64,000 nucleotides of DNA from Haloprofundus marisrubri (GTDB taxonomy: Archaea > Halobacteriota > Halobacteria > Halobacteriales > Haloferacaceae). The stretch spans positions 808,001 to 872,000 of the forward strand of contig NZ_LOPU01000018.1 of the NCBI RefSeq assembly GCF_001469955.1. The letters run 5' to 3'. The notes beneath the pieces were generated by a model, which saw nothing but the letters and a program-made list of their open reading frames with translations, did not search any database and was not told the origin of the DNA. This document shows, piece after piece, positions 43,130 to 52,654 of this stretch. The first letter of the stretch is position 1; each line of letters begins with the position of its first letter. The translations under genes were made by a program, and so were the position numbers.

Positions 43130-44392
43130 TCATCGGAGTTTCGCCAGCAGATTGAGCACGAATATCGTCTGCAGCATCTCCGCCGACCGGCCGCGGTCGA
43201 ACACGAGTTCGTCGGTATCCATCACGTGTGCGAGGACGTCACGGGAGGAGTGCTCGGGCGCGGCCGCCAGTCCGGCGTCGTTGTCGGCGGCCCACTGCAT
43301 CACCCGGAGGTCGGATTTGCTGTCGCCCATCACGACGACGAACGGGTCGTCGACGCCGAGGACGTCGAGTGCGGACTCGACGCCCGCGGCTTTGTTGAGT
43401 TCGAGCGACCCGACTTCGGCGGCGTCGGCGTGGTAGTACGCGACGTCGATACGGTCGAATCGAGCGGAAACGGCGTCGGGGACGGCGTCGACCGATAGTT
43501 CGGGGGCCGCGTGCTCGGATTCGAGTACCTCGCGGATTTCGTTGTCCGCGTCGGCGTAGTACGCCCGCGCCCACGACGGGCCGCGGTCGGGCTCTTCGAA
43601 CTCGTTCGACGCCGACGAGAACGAGTTGATGACCGCTTCGCCGACCAAATCGAGAAGGTAGACCAGCGACTCGTCGATGACCGCTGCGGCTTGCTTGCCT
43701 CCGGTCTCGAAGTTCGGCTTGAGCGTGACGTTGAACTCGTTGCCTTGGAGGTGGACCGACCGCCGGAGGTCGTCGGCGGCGTCGGGCAGCACCCGTGAAC
43801 GAATCTCGGCGAACACCGACTGGATGTCGGCGTCGAGGTTCTCGTACAGCAGTCGTTTCGTCTCGGAGCCGTGACCGGGCGTGAACACGCCGGTCCCGGC
43901 CTCGTAGACGATGCTCACGTCACCGGAGTGGACGAGTTCGTTGCCGAGGCCCTGAATCGTGAACCCCTTGACGTTCTCCAAGGTCTGGCCGGTGCAGATG
44001 ACGATGGGCACGCCGGACTCGTGGAACTCGGTGAGCATATGCAGCGTGTCCCGCGGAATCTCGTTGTCGGTGCGCCCGGCCGACCGGAGCGTCTCGTCGA
44101 CGTCCAAAACGAGCGCGTTGGCCGCGCGGTCGTACTTCGAGTGGAGGTCGAGCGCGGTGAACGCCTGCTCGCGGGTTGCCCGGGCGGCGACTTCGGCATA
44201 GGTCGCGCCCATCGCGAACGCCGAGCGAATCTCGTCTTTTCTCGCCTCCAGTTCGTCGTTGGCCTCCTGCCAGTGGTCGAGGGCGACCCGGGAGTCGACC
44301 GGCGGGAACACGTCGACGAAATCCTGATACTCCCGCAGCGTCTTCGTGTCGAACTCGTCGTACAGTCGGTACAGCAGGTCGTACCGTTCCAT
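43130..44392 (-). CDS. HAD superfamily hydrolase with helical N-terminal extension
   Basis: 420 residues from ATG 44392. Residues 1-90 are helical and charged, with no known motif. The HAD core begins at D97 (VLDVDETLRSAG), continues with ICTGQTLENVKGF (motif II-type Thr), and ends with VVMGDSKSDLRVMQWA (motif IV), with a long cap between, as in Cof/HAD-IIB phosphatases. The substrate is unknown; sugar-phosphate or nucleotide are usual for the class. It is divergent from the PGF-CTERM protein gene. Confidence 0.82.
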   Translation of the reverse strand: MERYDLLYRLYDEFDTKTLREYQDFVDVFPPVDSRVALDHWQEANDELEARKDEIRSAFAMGATYAEVAARATREQAFTALDLHSKYDRAANALVLDVDETLRSAGRTDNEIPRDTLHMLTEFHESGVPIVICTGQTLENVKGFTIQGLGNELVHSGDVSIVYEAGTGVFTPGHGSETKRLLYENLDADIQSVFAEIRSRVLPDAADDLRRSVHLQGNEFNVTLKPNFETGGKQAAAVIDESLVYLLDLVGEAVINSFSSASNEFEEPDRGPSWARAYYADADNEIREVLESEHAAPELSVDAVPDAVSARFDRIDVAYYHADAAEVGSLELNKAAGVESALDVLGVDDPFVVVMGDSKSDLRVMQWAADNDAGLAAAPEHSSRDVLAHVMDTDELVFDRGRSAEMLQTIFVLNLLAKLR

Positions 44393-44503
44393 ACACAGAA
44401 AGGGTGAGCCGGCGTCATAAGCACGGCGGGCAACGGACAAAATCGGCAAGTAGGGGCCGCATTACGCTTCTCACGGCCTCCCAGAGTCTCAGAACAGTTG
44501 TCA

Positions 44504-44614
44504 TTACAAAACCATCTATCCGTGTTGGTCGGGTCGACCATGCAACAGACGACAGGGGAGGGTGCACGCCGCGGCGATGCGAGTGGACCGACTCGCTCGC
44601 GGAGGTATCGATGA
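44504..44614 (+). promoter_or_regulatory. Promoter and 24-codon upstream ORF coupled to surface-protein gene
   Basis: A TATA-like TTACAAAA (44504-44511) would start transcription near 44535. An ATG at 44540 opens a 24-codon, Arg-rich frame whose TGA (44612-44614) overlaps the ATG of the surface protein as ATGA. GGAGG at 44601-44605 serves the second start. Together this suggests translational coupling. Confidence 0.5.
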
Positions 44615-47600
44615 AGTCGAAATCACGTTCGAGGTTCAGTGCGACGTTCACCGTGTTCGTCACGGTACTCGTCGTTCTAGGTGCGTTCGCGCCGACAGTC
44701 GTCAGCGCAGGTGGAACGGACGCAGCGTCCGAGAAACCGACGATTTCGGGACGCCTCGTCTCGGCGGACGGCGAGGCGCTGTCGAGTGACCTCGTCTCAG
44801 TAGGCTTCTGGGGCGAAGACGGTGGGGTCAGTTCGGCGAACGTGACGACCGGAAACGACGGTCGGTTCTCTATCGAGTCGAACGCGACGGCCTCACACCA
44901 ACTCGCGTACTTCCAGAAAGCCGAAGACGGGTCGTTCGGTCCGCGCGACGGACTCGCGGACGTGTTCACTATCGGTAGTACGGAGCCGAATGAAAACGTT
45001 GACTTCGGTGATGTCGAAATTCCGGAAGGACACCTTCTGGATGTCGAAGTTGTCGACGAAGACGGTAATCCAGTTGAGGACGCGCACGTTCGTGTGTACC
45101 ACGACGTCCCGAACGTTGACGAAGGCTGGTCGTACGCTGGAAACACGAACGCAAATGGGTTGTTCGACGCCGAAGACAGTCCGGTCGGCGTCGAAGTTGC
45201 CGACGATGTGCTTGTGCGTGTTGAAGCACCGAGTGGTTCCTCTGCGTACGCCGACAAAGTGTACGAACGGTCGCTCACGATGACTGAGGACCGGAAACTG
45301 ACCGTTACGCTCGACTCGTCGACAGCGATTACTGGACGGCTCGTGACGAGTGATGGAGACCCGATTCGGACGAACTGTTTAGGATACTTCCGTTGGAGCG
45401 ATTCCGATACGACATTCTCGTGGGAACCGTCAGACACTGACGGTCGATTCTCTATCGACGCTGAATCAGGTCATGAGCAGAGTCTCACATTCGTCCAGAA
45501 CGTGGAGGAGCACGACGGTGTCGCCGACATCTACAGTATCGGCCAAGTCGAGACATCGGAGAATGTCGGTAAAATCGAGATTCCCGATGGACACGTGCTG
45601 GATGTCCGTGTCGTCGACGAGTCCGGTTCTGCGATAGACCAATCGAAGGTGTCAGTGTACCACGAGACTGCACAAAAGTCGTCTTCGCTCGTTTGGTCGC
45701 CCGAGGCAGACAGAGCGGACGAACACGGCACCATCGGTGAGGTAGAAGTCGTCGGCGACATCTTGATTCGCGTAGACCCAACCGAAGACGCGGACGGTAT
45801 CGCCCAGAAGACCGTCTGGAAAAACGTCACAGTCACCGAAGACCGAACAGTCACCATCACGCTCGACTCGGCGCCGACTATCAGCGGCCGTCTCGTCACC
45901 GAAGAGGGAGAGCCAATAGCGAATAGAATCGTACACCACGGTCACTGGAACGAATCGGACAGACAGTACTCGTGGGGGCGAACCGACGAGGACGGTCGGT
46001 TTACTATCGTCGGTGCGACCGACGCCCGAAACCATCTAACGTTCTTCGAAGACGAGGACAACGAGAGTCTCACTGGAGATTACGATACAAGCACTATCTA
46101 CACTTTCGACAAACGCGACCTAACTGAGAGTTCCGAAGATGTCGAACTCGGTGATGTCGTGGTCCCCGACGGCCACGAATTGAACGTTCGAGTCGTCGAT
46201 GAGAACGGCAACCCAGTCGAGGACGCTATCGTCGACCGGTACCACAACGTCGACTGCATCGATTGTTCACCGTGGCTCCAGCAGTTGACCGGCAACGACG
46301 GATGGACCAGCAGTGAACTCTCTGGCGAAATTAAAATTGGAGTTTTCGCAAAAGAGGATGTCACCGGGTTCGATTCCGAAACAGTCTGGAAGAACGTCAC
46401 GGTCACCGAGGACCGAAACGTCACCATCACGCTCGACTCCAAAGACGAGAAACCGACCATCAGCGGTCGTCTCGTCACCGAGAACGGCGAACCTATCGCC
46501 AACGACATGGTGTCGCTGTGGTACTGGAACGAAACAGCGGGAGACCACTCGCGCTCGGTGCACACAGACGAAAACGGACGGTTCGAGATGGTCGGAACGC
46601 CCGACACCAAAAATCAGCTCACGTTCTTCCAAGTGGACGAGGAAGGGAAGATTCAGGCGGAGAACGACGGCCTCGTCGACATGTACAACCTGGGCAAATT
46701 CGAGCTCTCCGAGCATCCCGAAGACGTCGAACTCGGTGAAGTCGTCGTTCCGGAGGGACATTTGCTCAAAGTCCACGTAGCCGACGACGACGGCAATCCG
46801 ACCGACGGCGTGTACGTGAACAAATATCACGACGTCGAGAGCACTGGACACACTTGGTGGATGGGAGGGATAACTGAAGGCGGCAACTCCGAACAATCGC
46901 CGGAGACTGCTGGCGTCGAACTCACTGGTGACATCAAAATCGCCGCCTTCCCATCCGAGGAGGCGACCGAGTACGTCCAGCAGGTGTACTGGGAGAACAT
47001 CACGCTCACCGAAGACCGAACCGTGAGATTCACCGTAGAGACCGTCGCTGACGAGGACGACTCGACTGACGAAGAAGAAACCGGCGACGACGAACAAACG
47101 GACGGTACTCAGACCGGTGACGACCAGACCGACGAATCCGACACCGGTGACGAGTCGGATACTGGAACAGACGACAGCGAAACCGACGACGGAACGACCG
47201 ACGACGAACAAGGAACCAACGGCGACTCCGAAGAGTCGGACACGACTTCCGACGGGGACGAGACGGACGATACCACCGACGACGGTCAAACGGACGACTC
47301 GACCGAGAGTGACACCGAAGACGACGAGTCGGAAACCGACGACACCACAGACGACACGGAGTCGGACGACTCCCAGCAGCCGTCGACCGACGGGTCCGAC
47401 GAGTCCGACCAATCGACGGACGAGTCGAGCGACGGACAGGAGACGGAGAATCCCGGCGACGACACCGAACAGGAGTCGAAGAACCCATCCAGTGATACGG
47501 ACCAAACGTCCGACGACAGCGACGATGCACCGACGGGTGGCAGCAGCAATCCGCCGCAGTCGAACGACGCCGAAGGCACCGAAGACGACGGGAACAGCGC

Positions 47601-47961
47601 GGATCAGGGTGCGGTGACCGGCGACGGCGACGGTGCGACGGAGACGACCACCACGCCGCCGCCCACGACGACGCCCGCAGAAGAACAGAACACGACCACA
47701 ACGACGACCGAGACAACGGAGACGTCGACAGCGCAGACGGAGACGACGAAGACCGACACGGAGACAACCGAACCGTCGACGGCCGACGAGTCGTCGGCAG
47801 AGACGACTGCCGCTGCGACACCCGACGAGGCGCTGGCGCAGACGACCGAAGCGGCGACGGCCGCCGGCAACGAGTCGGAGACTACATTCCCCGGATTCGG
47901 CCCGCTGTCGGCGCTTTTCGCGGCGTTGACCGCGGGGTTGCTGCTCGCACGGCGACGCTAA
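44611..47961 (+). CDS. Large surface protein with four repeated modules and PGF-CTERM anchor
   Basis: 1116 residues from ATG 44611, preceded by GGAGG six bases upstream. Signal peptide ~10-33. Then come four modules of ~190-200 residues, each opening with a TISGRLVTEDGEPI-like strand of the carboxypeptidase-regulatory/CnaB type, followed by a VPEGHLLDVEVVDEDGNPVEDA-like second unit (in the four copies as EIPEGH, EIPDGH, VVPDGH, VVPEGH) and closing with VWKNVTVTEDRTVTITLD. Residues ~813-1090 are an Asp/Glu/Ser/Thr stalk. FPGFGPLSALFAALTAGLLLARRR at the end is a PGF-CTERM, processed by archaeosortase ArtA and lipid-anchored. Confidence 0.88.
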   Translation: MKSKSRSRFSATFTVFVTVLVVLGAFAPTVVSAGGTDAASEKPTISGRLVSADGEALSSDLVSVGFWGEDGGVSSANVTTGNDGRFSIESNATASHQLAYFQKAEDGSFGPRDGLADVFTIGSTEPNENVDFGDVEIPEGHLLDVEVVDEDGNPVEDAHVRVYHDVPNVDEGWSYAGNTNANGLFDAEDSPVGVEVADDVLVRVEAPSGSSAYADKVYERSLTMTEDRKLTVTLDSSTAITGRLVTSDGDPIRTNCLGYFRWSDSDTTFSWEPSDTDGRFSIDAESGHEQSLTFVQNVEEHDGVADIYSIGQVETSENVGKIEIPDGHVLDVRVVDESGSAIDQSKVSVYHETAQKSSSLVWSPEADRADEHGTIGEVEVVGDILIRVDPTEDADGIAQKTVWKNVTVTEDRTVTITLDSAPTISGRLVTEEGEPIANRIVHHGHWNESDRQYSWGRTDEDGRFTIVGATDARNHLTFFEDEDNESLTGDYDTSTIYTFDKRDLTESSEDVELGDVVVPDGHELNVRVVDENGNPVEDAIVDRYHNVDCIDCSPWLQQLTGNDGWTSSELSGEIKIGVFAKEDVTGFDSETVWKNVTVTEDRNVTITLDSKDEKPTISGRLVTENGEPIANDMVSLWYWNETAGDHSRSVHTDENGRFEMVGTPDTKNQLTFFQVDEEGKIQAENDGLVDMYNLGKFELSEHPEDVELGEVVVPEGHLLKVHVADDDGNPTDGVYVNKYHDVESTGHTWWMGGITEGGNSEQSPETAGVELTGDIKIAAFPSEEATEYVQQVYWENITLTEDRTVRFTVETVADEDDSTDEEETGDDEQTDGTQTGDDQTDESDTGDESDTGTDDSETDDGTTDDEQGTNGDSEESDTTSDGDETDDTTDDGQTDDSTESDTEDDESETDDTTDDTESDDSQQPSTDGSDESDQSTDESSDGQETENPGDDTEQESKNPSSDTDQTSDDSDDAPTGGSSNPPQSNDAEGTEDDGNSADQGAVTGDGDGATETTTTPPPTTTPAEEQNTTTTTTETTETSTAQTETTKTDTETTEPSTADESSAETTAAATPDEALAQTTEAATAAGNESETTFPGFGPLSALFAALTAGLLLARRR

Positions 47962-48040
47962 CCGCGCAGACTCGAATCAGTTTTTTCTGAGTTCCGACGG
48001 GGACACAACGCTGATACTCGCGGTGTCCCAATCGTCGGCT

Positions 48041-48493
48041 ATGCAGAACTGGACCGACAGCATCGTCGGCGAACGAATGACCGTCGACAGGGAGTTCAAC
48101 CAGCGGATTCGGGACTCGGCGTTTACGAGCCAAGAGTGGGGGCTCATCATGACCGCCACCGAGTTCGAAATCGAGAACGCCGACGACGCCGAGAACGCGC
48201 GCATCGTCGCTAACACCGAGAAAGTGCCGCAGATACTGCCCGAACTGGAGAACGTGCGCTCGCAGATGCAGTCGATGGGCGGCGCGCCCGAACGGGGCAA
48301 CCGCGGCGGTGGCGGCGGCATCGTCGACTCGATAAAGGGCGCACTGGGCATCGGCGGCGGGGACAGCGGCGGCGTCAATCAGGACGAACTCGAACGCGCC
48401 GAGCGACTCACGCAGGAGTACGCCGACGAACTCCAGTCACATCTCGAACAGAAAGGAAAGTGGCAGCAAGTCCGCGTCGCCTATCAGGAGTGA
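48041..48493 (+). CDS. DUF5799 family protein
   Basis: 150 residues from ATG 48041 (six residues shorter than the open frame). WTDSIVGERMTVDREFNQRI and SAFTSQEWGLIMTATEFEIE are the family signature. A Gly-rich linker (~85-110) separates a C-terminal helix ERAERLTQEYADELQSHLEQKGKW. It is cytoplasmic, of unknown function, conserved across haloarchaea. Confidence 0.82.
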   Translation: MQNWTDSIVGERMTVDREFNQRIRDSAFTSQEWGLIMTATEFEIENADDAENARIVANTEKVPQILPELENVRSQMQSMGGAPERGNRGGGGGIVDSIKGALGIGGGDSGGVNQDELERAERLTQEYADELQSHLEQKGKWQQVRVAYQE

Positions 48494-48554
48494 ACGGCAG
48501 GGCGGACCAGCGCGGCGAGCGGACGAGGCAGGGACGGTCGACCGTCGCAGCGTC

Positions 48555-48704
48555 TCAGATTTCGTCGCCGCCGTGGAACAGCGTCAGTTCACCCGCTTCG
48601 TAGATGTTGATGAGTTCGTTGACAATCTCGTCGTACTCCTCGTCTTCCTCGCGGAGGCTGTCGAGTCGGCTGACGGTGTCGTCGTCGAGGTGTATTTCGG
48701 GCAT
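48555..48704 (-). CDS. Small DUF7557-like (antitoxin-like) protein
   Basis: 49 residues from ATG 48704. EIHLDDDTVSRLDSLREEDEEYDEIVNELINIYEAGE is a ribbon-helix-helix/VapB-like layout seen in many short haloarchaeal proteins. No toxin gene is next to it, so a DNA-binding or orphan antitoxin role is only a guess. It may be cotranscribed downstream of nothing obvious: it is convergent with DUF5799. Confidence 0.7.
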   Translation of the reverse strand: MPEIHLDDDTVSRLDSLREEDEEYDEIVNELINIYEAGELTLFHGGDEI

Positions 48705-48808
48705 AGTTGCCACTTCACGGGCCACGGGCATAAGCATCGACCCGCGGGCGCGGCGAGCGGAACACTGTGGCTTGCTTCCGAGACGGTAGTTCCGGCGAGA
48801 GGCCGAAC

Positions 48809-50515
48809 TCAGTTCTCAGCGTCGCCGTCTAGCAGTCGCTCGACGTCGCGTTTGGTACTCGCCTGAAGCGTCCGCTTGGCGAGTTTCTCGGCCGACTCCC
48901 GGTCGGTTTCGGAGACGTTCGCTTTCACGTCCGGAATCGTGACCGCGCTCATACTCAGTTCGTCGAGACTCAAGCCGACGAGCAGTTCCGTGAGTTCGGG
49001 GTCGCCCGCCATCTCCCCGCACATGCCGACCCACGCGTCGGTTCCTTCGGCACCGTCGACAGTCCGCGCGATGGCGCGCAACACCGCCGGATGCTGCGGG
49101 TCGTGCAGTTCGGAGACGCGTTCGTTGCCACGCGAGGCGGCCATCACGTACTGGGTGAGGTCGTTCGTCCCGATAGAGAGGAACTCCGCGCGCGCGGCGA
49201 ACTCGTCGGCCATGAACGCCGCCGACGGCGTCTCTATCATCAGCCCGAACTCGGGAATCTCGTAGTCGACAGCCTCGCTATCGAGGTCGGCAGCCACCGA
49301 GTCGAGCGTCTCCCGTGCAGACTCGAACTCCTCGACGGTTGCGACCATCGGAATCATGACCGCGAGGTCACCCGCGCCGTCGGCGGCCGCCCGAAGAAGC
49401 GCCCGCAGTTGCGTCTCGAACAGGTCGGCGTCGACGCCGAGCGACCGGCGAATCCCGCGGTCACCCAAGAACGGGTTCTCCTCCTCTGGGAGTTCGAGAT
49501 ACGGAATCGGTTTGTCGCCGCCGACGTCGAGCGTCCGGACGACGACGCGACCCTCCGGGAAGGCGTCGAGCGCTTCGACGTACGTCTCGTACTGCTCCTC
49601 CTCGTCGGGCGGTGACTCGCGTTCGAGAAAGAGGAACTCGGTTCGGTAGAGGCCGATGCCGTCGGCACCCTGTTCGGTTGCACCTTCCAGTTCGGCCGGT
49701 TGGCCGACGTTCGCCGCTACCTCGATGGGTTTGCCGTCGCTCGTCGCAACCGGGTCGGAGCGGACTTCGGCGCGGTCGGAGTCGGCGGCGGCCGCGCGCG
49801 TCTCCTCGGTCGGGTTCAGAGTCACGTCGCCCGTATCGCCGTCGACGACGACGTCGGTTCCCTCCTCGACGGCGAACAGGTCGTCGCCGACACCGACGAC
49901 TGCGGGGAGTGCGAGCGACCGCGCGAAGATAGCCGCGTGCGACGTTCTCCCACCGGTTGCGGTGACGAATCCCGAGACGATTTCGGGGTCGAGTTGCGCC
50001 GTGTCGCTTGGGGTGAGTCGCTCGGCGAAGACGACGCTGCCCTCGGGCAGCGCCGAGAGGTCGGTTCGCTCGCCGCCGACCAAGAGACGGACGAGTCGGT
50101 CGCGGATGTCGCGCAAGTCGTCGGCGCGTTCGGCCATCCGTCCCTCCATCGCCTCGAACTGCTCGATTGGGCCGGCGAACCCCTCGCTGACGGCGTGTTC
50201 GGCGGAGAGACCCTCCTCTAGTTCGGCGTCGACAGCGCTCTCGATTTCGGGGTCGTCGAGGAACTGGAGATGCGCGTCGAAGACGGCCGCTTCTTCGTCG
50301 CCGACGCGTTCTCGGGCCCGTTCGCGTTCGGCCTCCAACTCCTCGCGGGCGGCGTCTCTCGCGTCCTCGAAGCGTTCGCGTTCCGCCTCGGCGTCTACCT
50401 CGCTCTGCCTCGGCGGGTCGTCGAGTTCGAGCGCTTCGTCGGGACGATACCAGACGACGGTTCCCACACCCGACAGCGGCGTCACGCCGATGCCGGAAAG
50501 CGTTCGTTCGCTCAC
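48809..50515 (-). CDS. ptsI: PTS enzyme I (phosphoenolpyruvate-protein phosphotransferase)
   Basis: 568 residues from GTG 50515. The N-terminal HPr-binding helices, the phosphohistidine domain (TGGRTSHAAIFARSLALPAVVG) and the TIM-barrel PEP site (GLYRTEFLFL, VRTLDVGGDKPIPYL, MIPMVATVEE, SIGTNDLTQYVMAASRGN, WVGMCGEMAGD) are all complete. It passes phosphate from PEP to HPr. It starts 7 bp after the ptsH stop, so it is the second gene of an operon. No EIIA/B/C or DhaM gene lies nearby, so the final acceptor is elsewhere. Confidence 0.93.
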   Translation of the reverse strand: MSERTLSGIGVTPLSGVGTVVWYRPDEALELDDPPRQSEVDAEAERERFEDARDAAREELEAERERARERVGDEEAAVFDAHLQFLDDPEIESAVDAELEEGLSAEHAVSEGFAGPIEQFEAMEGRMAERADDLRDIRDRLVRLLVGGERTDLSALPEGSVVFAERLTPSDTAQLDPEIVSGFVTATGGRTSHAAIFARSLALPAVVGVGDDLFAVEEGTDVVVDGDTGDVTLNPTEETRAAAADSDRAEVRSDPVATSDGKPIEVAANVGQPAELEGATEQGADGIGLYRTEFLFLERESPPDEEEQYETYVEALDAFPEGRVVVRTLDVGGDKPIPYLELPEEENPFLGDRGIRRSLGVDADLFETQLRALLRAAADGAGDLAVMIPMVATVEEFESARETLDSVAADLDSEAVDYEIPEFGLMIETPSAAFMADEFAARAEFLSIGTNDLTQYVMAASRGNERVSELHDPQHPAVLRAIARTVDGAEGTDAWVGMCGEMAGDPELTELLVGLSLDELSMSAVTIPDVKANVSETDRESAEKLAKRTLQASTKRDVERLLDGDAEN

Positions 50516-50522
50516 GGTGGGG

Positions 50523-50843
50523 TCACTCCTCGTCTCCGTCCGCCTCACTCGTTCCGTCGCCACTCTCGCCGTCTTCGCTAGCTTCTGGTGTCGACAGTAT
50601 CTCTTCGAGTGCATCGAGCGCCGCTTCGGCGTCGTCGCCCTCCGCGACCAGTCGGACCTCGTCGCCGTGGGCGGCGTTGAGACTCGTCACCGAGAGCATG
50701 CTGGCGGCGTTCTTCGGACTGCCGTCGCCACCGATTTTCTCGATAGTTACGTCGGCGTCGTACTCGCCGGCGGTCTGGACGAACTTCGAGGCCGGGCGCG
50801 CGTGCAACCCCGCTTCGGGGACGATGGTAACGGTTCGTTCCAT
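50523..50843 (-). CDS. ptsH: HPr phosphocarrier protein
   Basis: 106 residues from ATG 50843. The active His lies in EAGLHARPASKFVQTA; KNAASMLSVTSLNAAHGDEV is the second conserved region. The C-terminus after ~88 is an acidic low-complexity tail. An unusually complete Shine-Dalgarno, GGAGGTGA, lies at 50851-50858 on the minus strand, seven bases before the ATG, in contrast to the leaderless starts of many neighbours. First gene of a ptsH-ptsI pair. Confidence 0.92.
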   Translation of the reverse strand: MERTVTIVPEAGLHARPASKFVQTAGEYDADVTIEKIGGDGSPKNAASMLSVTSLNAAHGDEVRLVAEGDDAEAALDALEEILSTPEASEDGESGDGTSEADGDEE

Positions 50844-51045
50844 CACGCGGTCACCTCCTCGGCTCCCGGTTCTCTCTCGGAGATGGCGGCTGAATCGTCG
50901 TACGTATGCGCGCTGGTCTGTGCGGAGCAGGCTGTACCGTCTCGGTCCATACGAGGGTGTACGACCCGCAGTGAAAGTTATCTTTCGTCGGATGCGGTGC
51001 CGGATAGCGAGAAACGAGACCTGAGATAATACGCGGTTTCGACGC

Positions 51046-52029
51046 TCAGAGTCGGCTGATGACGGCGCTCGTCACGTCCTCGGTGGACGCGTCGCCGCCG
51101 AGGTCAGGCGTTCGCGGGCCGTCTTCGAGCACAGCTTCGACCGCCGACCGAACGTTTTCGCCGGCTTCGTTCTCGCCGAGATGTTCGAGCAGCATCGCCG
51201 CCGAAAACAGCGTCGCCGCCGGGTTGGCGACACCCTCGCCTGCGATGTCGGGGGCGGTGCCGTGGACCGGTTCGAAGAGCGCGCGCTCGGGGCCGACGTT
51301 CGCCGACGGCAACAGACCGAGGCCGCCGACGAGTCCCGCCGCGAGGTCCGAGAGCACGTCGCCTGCCAGATTAGGACAGACGACCACGTCGAACCGCGTC
51401 GGGTCGAGACAGACGTGCGTGGCGAACGCGTCCATCAACACCTCGTCGGTGTCGACGCCGCGTTCGTTCGCCACGTCGACGACGGCGTCGCGGAACCGGC
51501 CGTCCGTCTCGCGCATCACGTTCGCTTTGTGTGCGACGGTGAACTCCTCGCTCCCGTTTTCGTTCGCTTCGACGAACTCGCAGGCGTACTCGGCGAGTCG
51601 CCGCGAGGCCGAGTCGGTGACGACTCGGGTGAGCGTCGAGAGGTCGTCGCTGAGGCGGTTCTCGTGACCCGAGTAGACGCCCTCGGTGTTCTCTCTGAGG
51701 AATACGAGGTTCGTCTCGGGACGAAGCGCGTCGACGCCCGGGTACGCTTTCGCCGGGCGGACGTTGACGAACGAATCGACCGCCTTTCGCAGCGGTAAGA
51801 TGACGTCCGCGGCCGTCTCGCCCGCCGCACCGAACAGCGTGGCATCTGCGCTCGCGACGAGGTCGTACGTCTCCTGAGGGAGCGCTTCGCCGGTCTCCGC
51901 TTTCACTTGGTCGCCCGCTTCGGCTTCGACGAACTCGAACTCGCCGACTTCGTCGAGAACGCGAACCGCTGCGGGGACGACTTCTTGGCCGATGCCGTCG
52001 CCGGGGATGACGACTATCTGCTCAGTCAT
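51046..52029 (-). CDS. leuB: 3-isopropylmalate dehydrogenase
   Basis: 327 residues. [48 protein letters not shown], and [27 protein letters not shown] with [18 protein letters not shown] mark the isopropylmalate/isocitrate dehydrogenase family. It catalyses oxidative decarboxylation to 2-oxoisocaproate in leucine synthesis. Last gene of the ilvBNC-leuCDB cluster; its start overlaps the leuD stop by 8 bp. Confidence 0.93.
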   Translation of the reverse strand: MTEQIVVIPGDGIGQEVVPAAVRVLDEVGEFEFVEAEAGDQVKAETGEALPQETYDLVASADATLFGAAGETAADVILPLRKAVDSFVNVRPAKAYPGVDALRPETNLVFLRENTEGVYSGHENRLSDDLSTLTRVVTDSASRRLAEYACEFVEANENGSEEFTVAHKANVMRETDGRFRDAVVDVANERGVDTDEVLMDAFATHVCLDPTRFDVVVCPNLAGDVLSDLAAGLVGGLGLLPSANVGPERALFEPVHGTAPDIAGEGVANPAATLFSAAMLLEHLGENEAGENVRSAVEAVLEDGPRTPDLGGDASTEDVTSAVISRL

Positions 52030-52654
52030 CTGTCTCCACGTACGGCAGCGACTCGGCCGTCTCCCGGACGGCGTTCTTGTTCGATTTCATGAGTGCAGTC
52101 GTGTCCCAGACGCCCTCGACGAGCGCCTTCCGCTGGGCGTCGTCGACCTCGACCTCGACGGTCGTTTCGCCGTAGGTGACCGTCTCGGCTTCGACATCGA
52201 CGTCGATGTCGCCGTCGGGGTTCTCGTCGACCCACGCCTGCAGCGCTTCGATAGTTTCGGAGTCGGCCGTGACCGTCGGAATCCCGAGTGCGAGACAGTT
52301 GCCCGCGAAGATTTCGGCGAACGACTCGCCGACGAGTGCGTCGATTCCCCAGCGCATCAGCGCCTGTGGGGCGTGCTCGCGCGACGACCCACAGCCGAAG
52401 TTGGCGTTAACCACGAGGACAGAGGAGTCGCGGAAGCGGTCCTCGTTGAACGAGTGGGCTTTCTCCTCGTCGTCGTCGCCGAATCGCTGGTCGAAAAAGG
52501 AAAACTGGCCGAGGCCGTCGAACGTGACAACCTTCATGAAGCGCGCCGGAATTATCTGGTCGGTGTCGATGTCGTTGCCGCGGACGGGCACCCCCGTCCC
52601 GGAGATGTGACGGACGGTGTCTGCGGGACCGTCGCTCTCTGCATCTGCGCTCAT
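52022..52654 (-). CDS. leuD: 3-isopropylmalate dehydratase small subunit
   Basis: 210 residues from ATG 52654. [15 protein letters not shown] and [21 protein letters not shown] are diagnostic of the aconitase swivel subunit. It pairs with LeuC to isomerise 2- to 3-isopropylmalate. The start overlaps the leuC stop as ATGA, so translation is coupled. The C-terminal ~45 residues ([23 protein letters not shown]) complete the usual length. Confidence 0.93.
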   Translation of the reverse strand: MSADAESDGPADTVRHISGTGVPVRGNDIDTDQIIPARFMKVVTFDGLGQFSFFDQRFGDDDEEKAHSFNEDRFRDSSVLVVNANFGCGSSREHAPQALMRWGIDALVGESFAEIFAGNCLALGIPTVTADSETIEALQAWVDENPDGDIDVDVEAETVTYGETTVEVEVDDAQRKALVEGVWDTTALMKSNKNAVRETAESLPYVETDD

